Assembly (NCBI GenBank): GCA_934045075.1
Contig: OW203736.1
Span: 3,702,591-3,766,590 of the forward strand
Direction: 5' to 3'
DNA length: 64,000 nucleotides
Origin: Yponomeuta sedellus
Lineage: Eukaryota > Arthropoda > Insecta > Lepidoptera > Yponomeutidae
Numbering within the stretch: the stretch's first letter is position 1; the number at the start of each line of letters is the position of its first letter. Made by a program: the position numbers and the translations under genes. Positions 63,981 through 64,000 of the stretch are shown here, piece after piece. Below the pieces are notes generated by a model. That model was given only the letters and a program-made list of their open reading frames with translations, did not search any database and had not been told where the DNA came from.

Positions 63981-64000
63981 ATACAAGTACATACATTGCT

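Overview
The window looks like AT-rich nuclear DNA of an insect, most likely a moth or butterfly. The evidence is spliceosomal introns with GT..AG borders, arthropod gene families (DDX49-type helicase, MADF-BESS, THAP, mitochondrial-clan P450), and a dense mix of Jockey-, CR1- and RTE-like LINEs, a Transib element, Penelope-like elements (PLEs) and several SINE families. The species assignment is inference. No database was searched.

Host genes. (1) Minus strand, 14197 down past the left window edge: a DDX49/Dbp8-type DEAD-box helicase. Exons lie at 14122-14197, 13729-13922 and 1229-1440, and later exons are off-window. (2) Minus strand, 22711-19354: a complete three-exon MADF-BESS protein of 220 aa. 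(3) Minus strand, 29240-26612: a complete three-exon THAP-domain protein of 208 aa. (4) Plus strand, 35988-36448: the first exon of a mitochondrial-clan cytochrome P450. No later exon was recognised in the remaining 27.5 kb. (5) Plus strand, 57693-57855: a probable isolated C2H2 zinc-finger exon. Fragments at 47990-48202 (possibly odorant-receptor-like) and 63591-63690 (possible terminal exon) are uncertain.

Region by region. 1-14.2 kb is the helicase gene. Its 12.3-kb second intron holds a Transib element (1692-4392, perfect 5-bp target duplication) and a CR1-like LINE on the minus strand, split by a nearly intact plus-strand Jockey-like LINE. At 14340-18358, 143 bp upstream of the helicase start codon, sits a 4,019-bp DNA transposon with 12-bp terminal inverted repeats and a perfect 8-bp target duplication. 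It carries an uninterrupted two-exon gene for a 683-aa DDE transposase with a C-terminal SWIM zinc finger. This is the best candidate here for a poorly described mobile system. 18.9-30 kb holds the MADF and THAP genes. From 30 kb to the end there is almost only repeat: PLE remnants, three tRNA-like SINE families, a 5S-rRNA-like SINE family, Harbinger-type MITEs, a large foldback element and several simple-sequence arrays.

Cross-cutting themes. One tRNA-like SINE family (SINE-B here) is repeatedly present as inverted, hairpin-forming copies flanked by 8-15-bp target duplications. Perfect snap-back hairpins occur across the whole window, which suggests template-switch mutation or an assembly/amplification artefact. 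PLE terminal regions share a covarying hairpin, and one remnant has a hammerhead-ribozyme-like core. Names SINE-A/B/C and repeat D/E/G are labels used only in this annotation.
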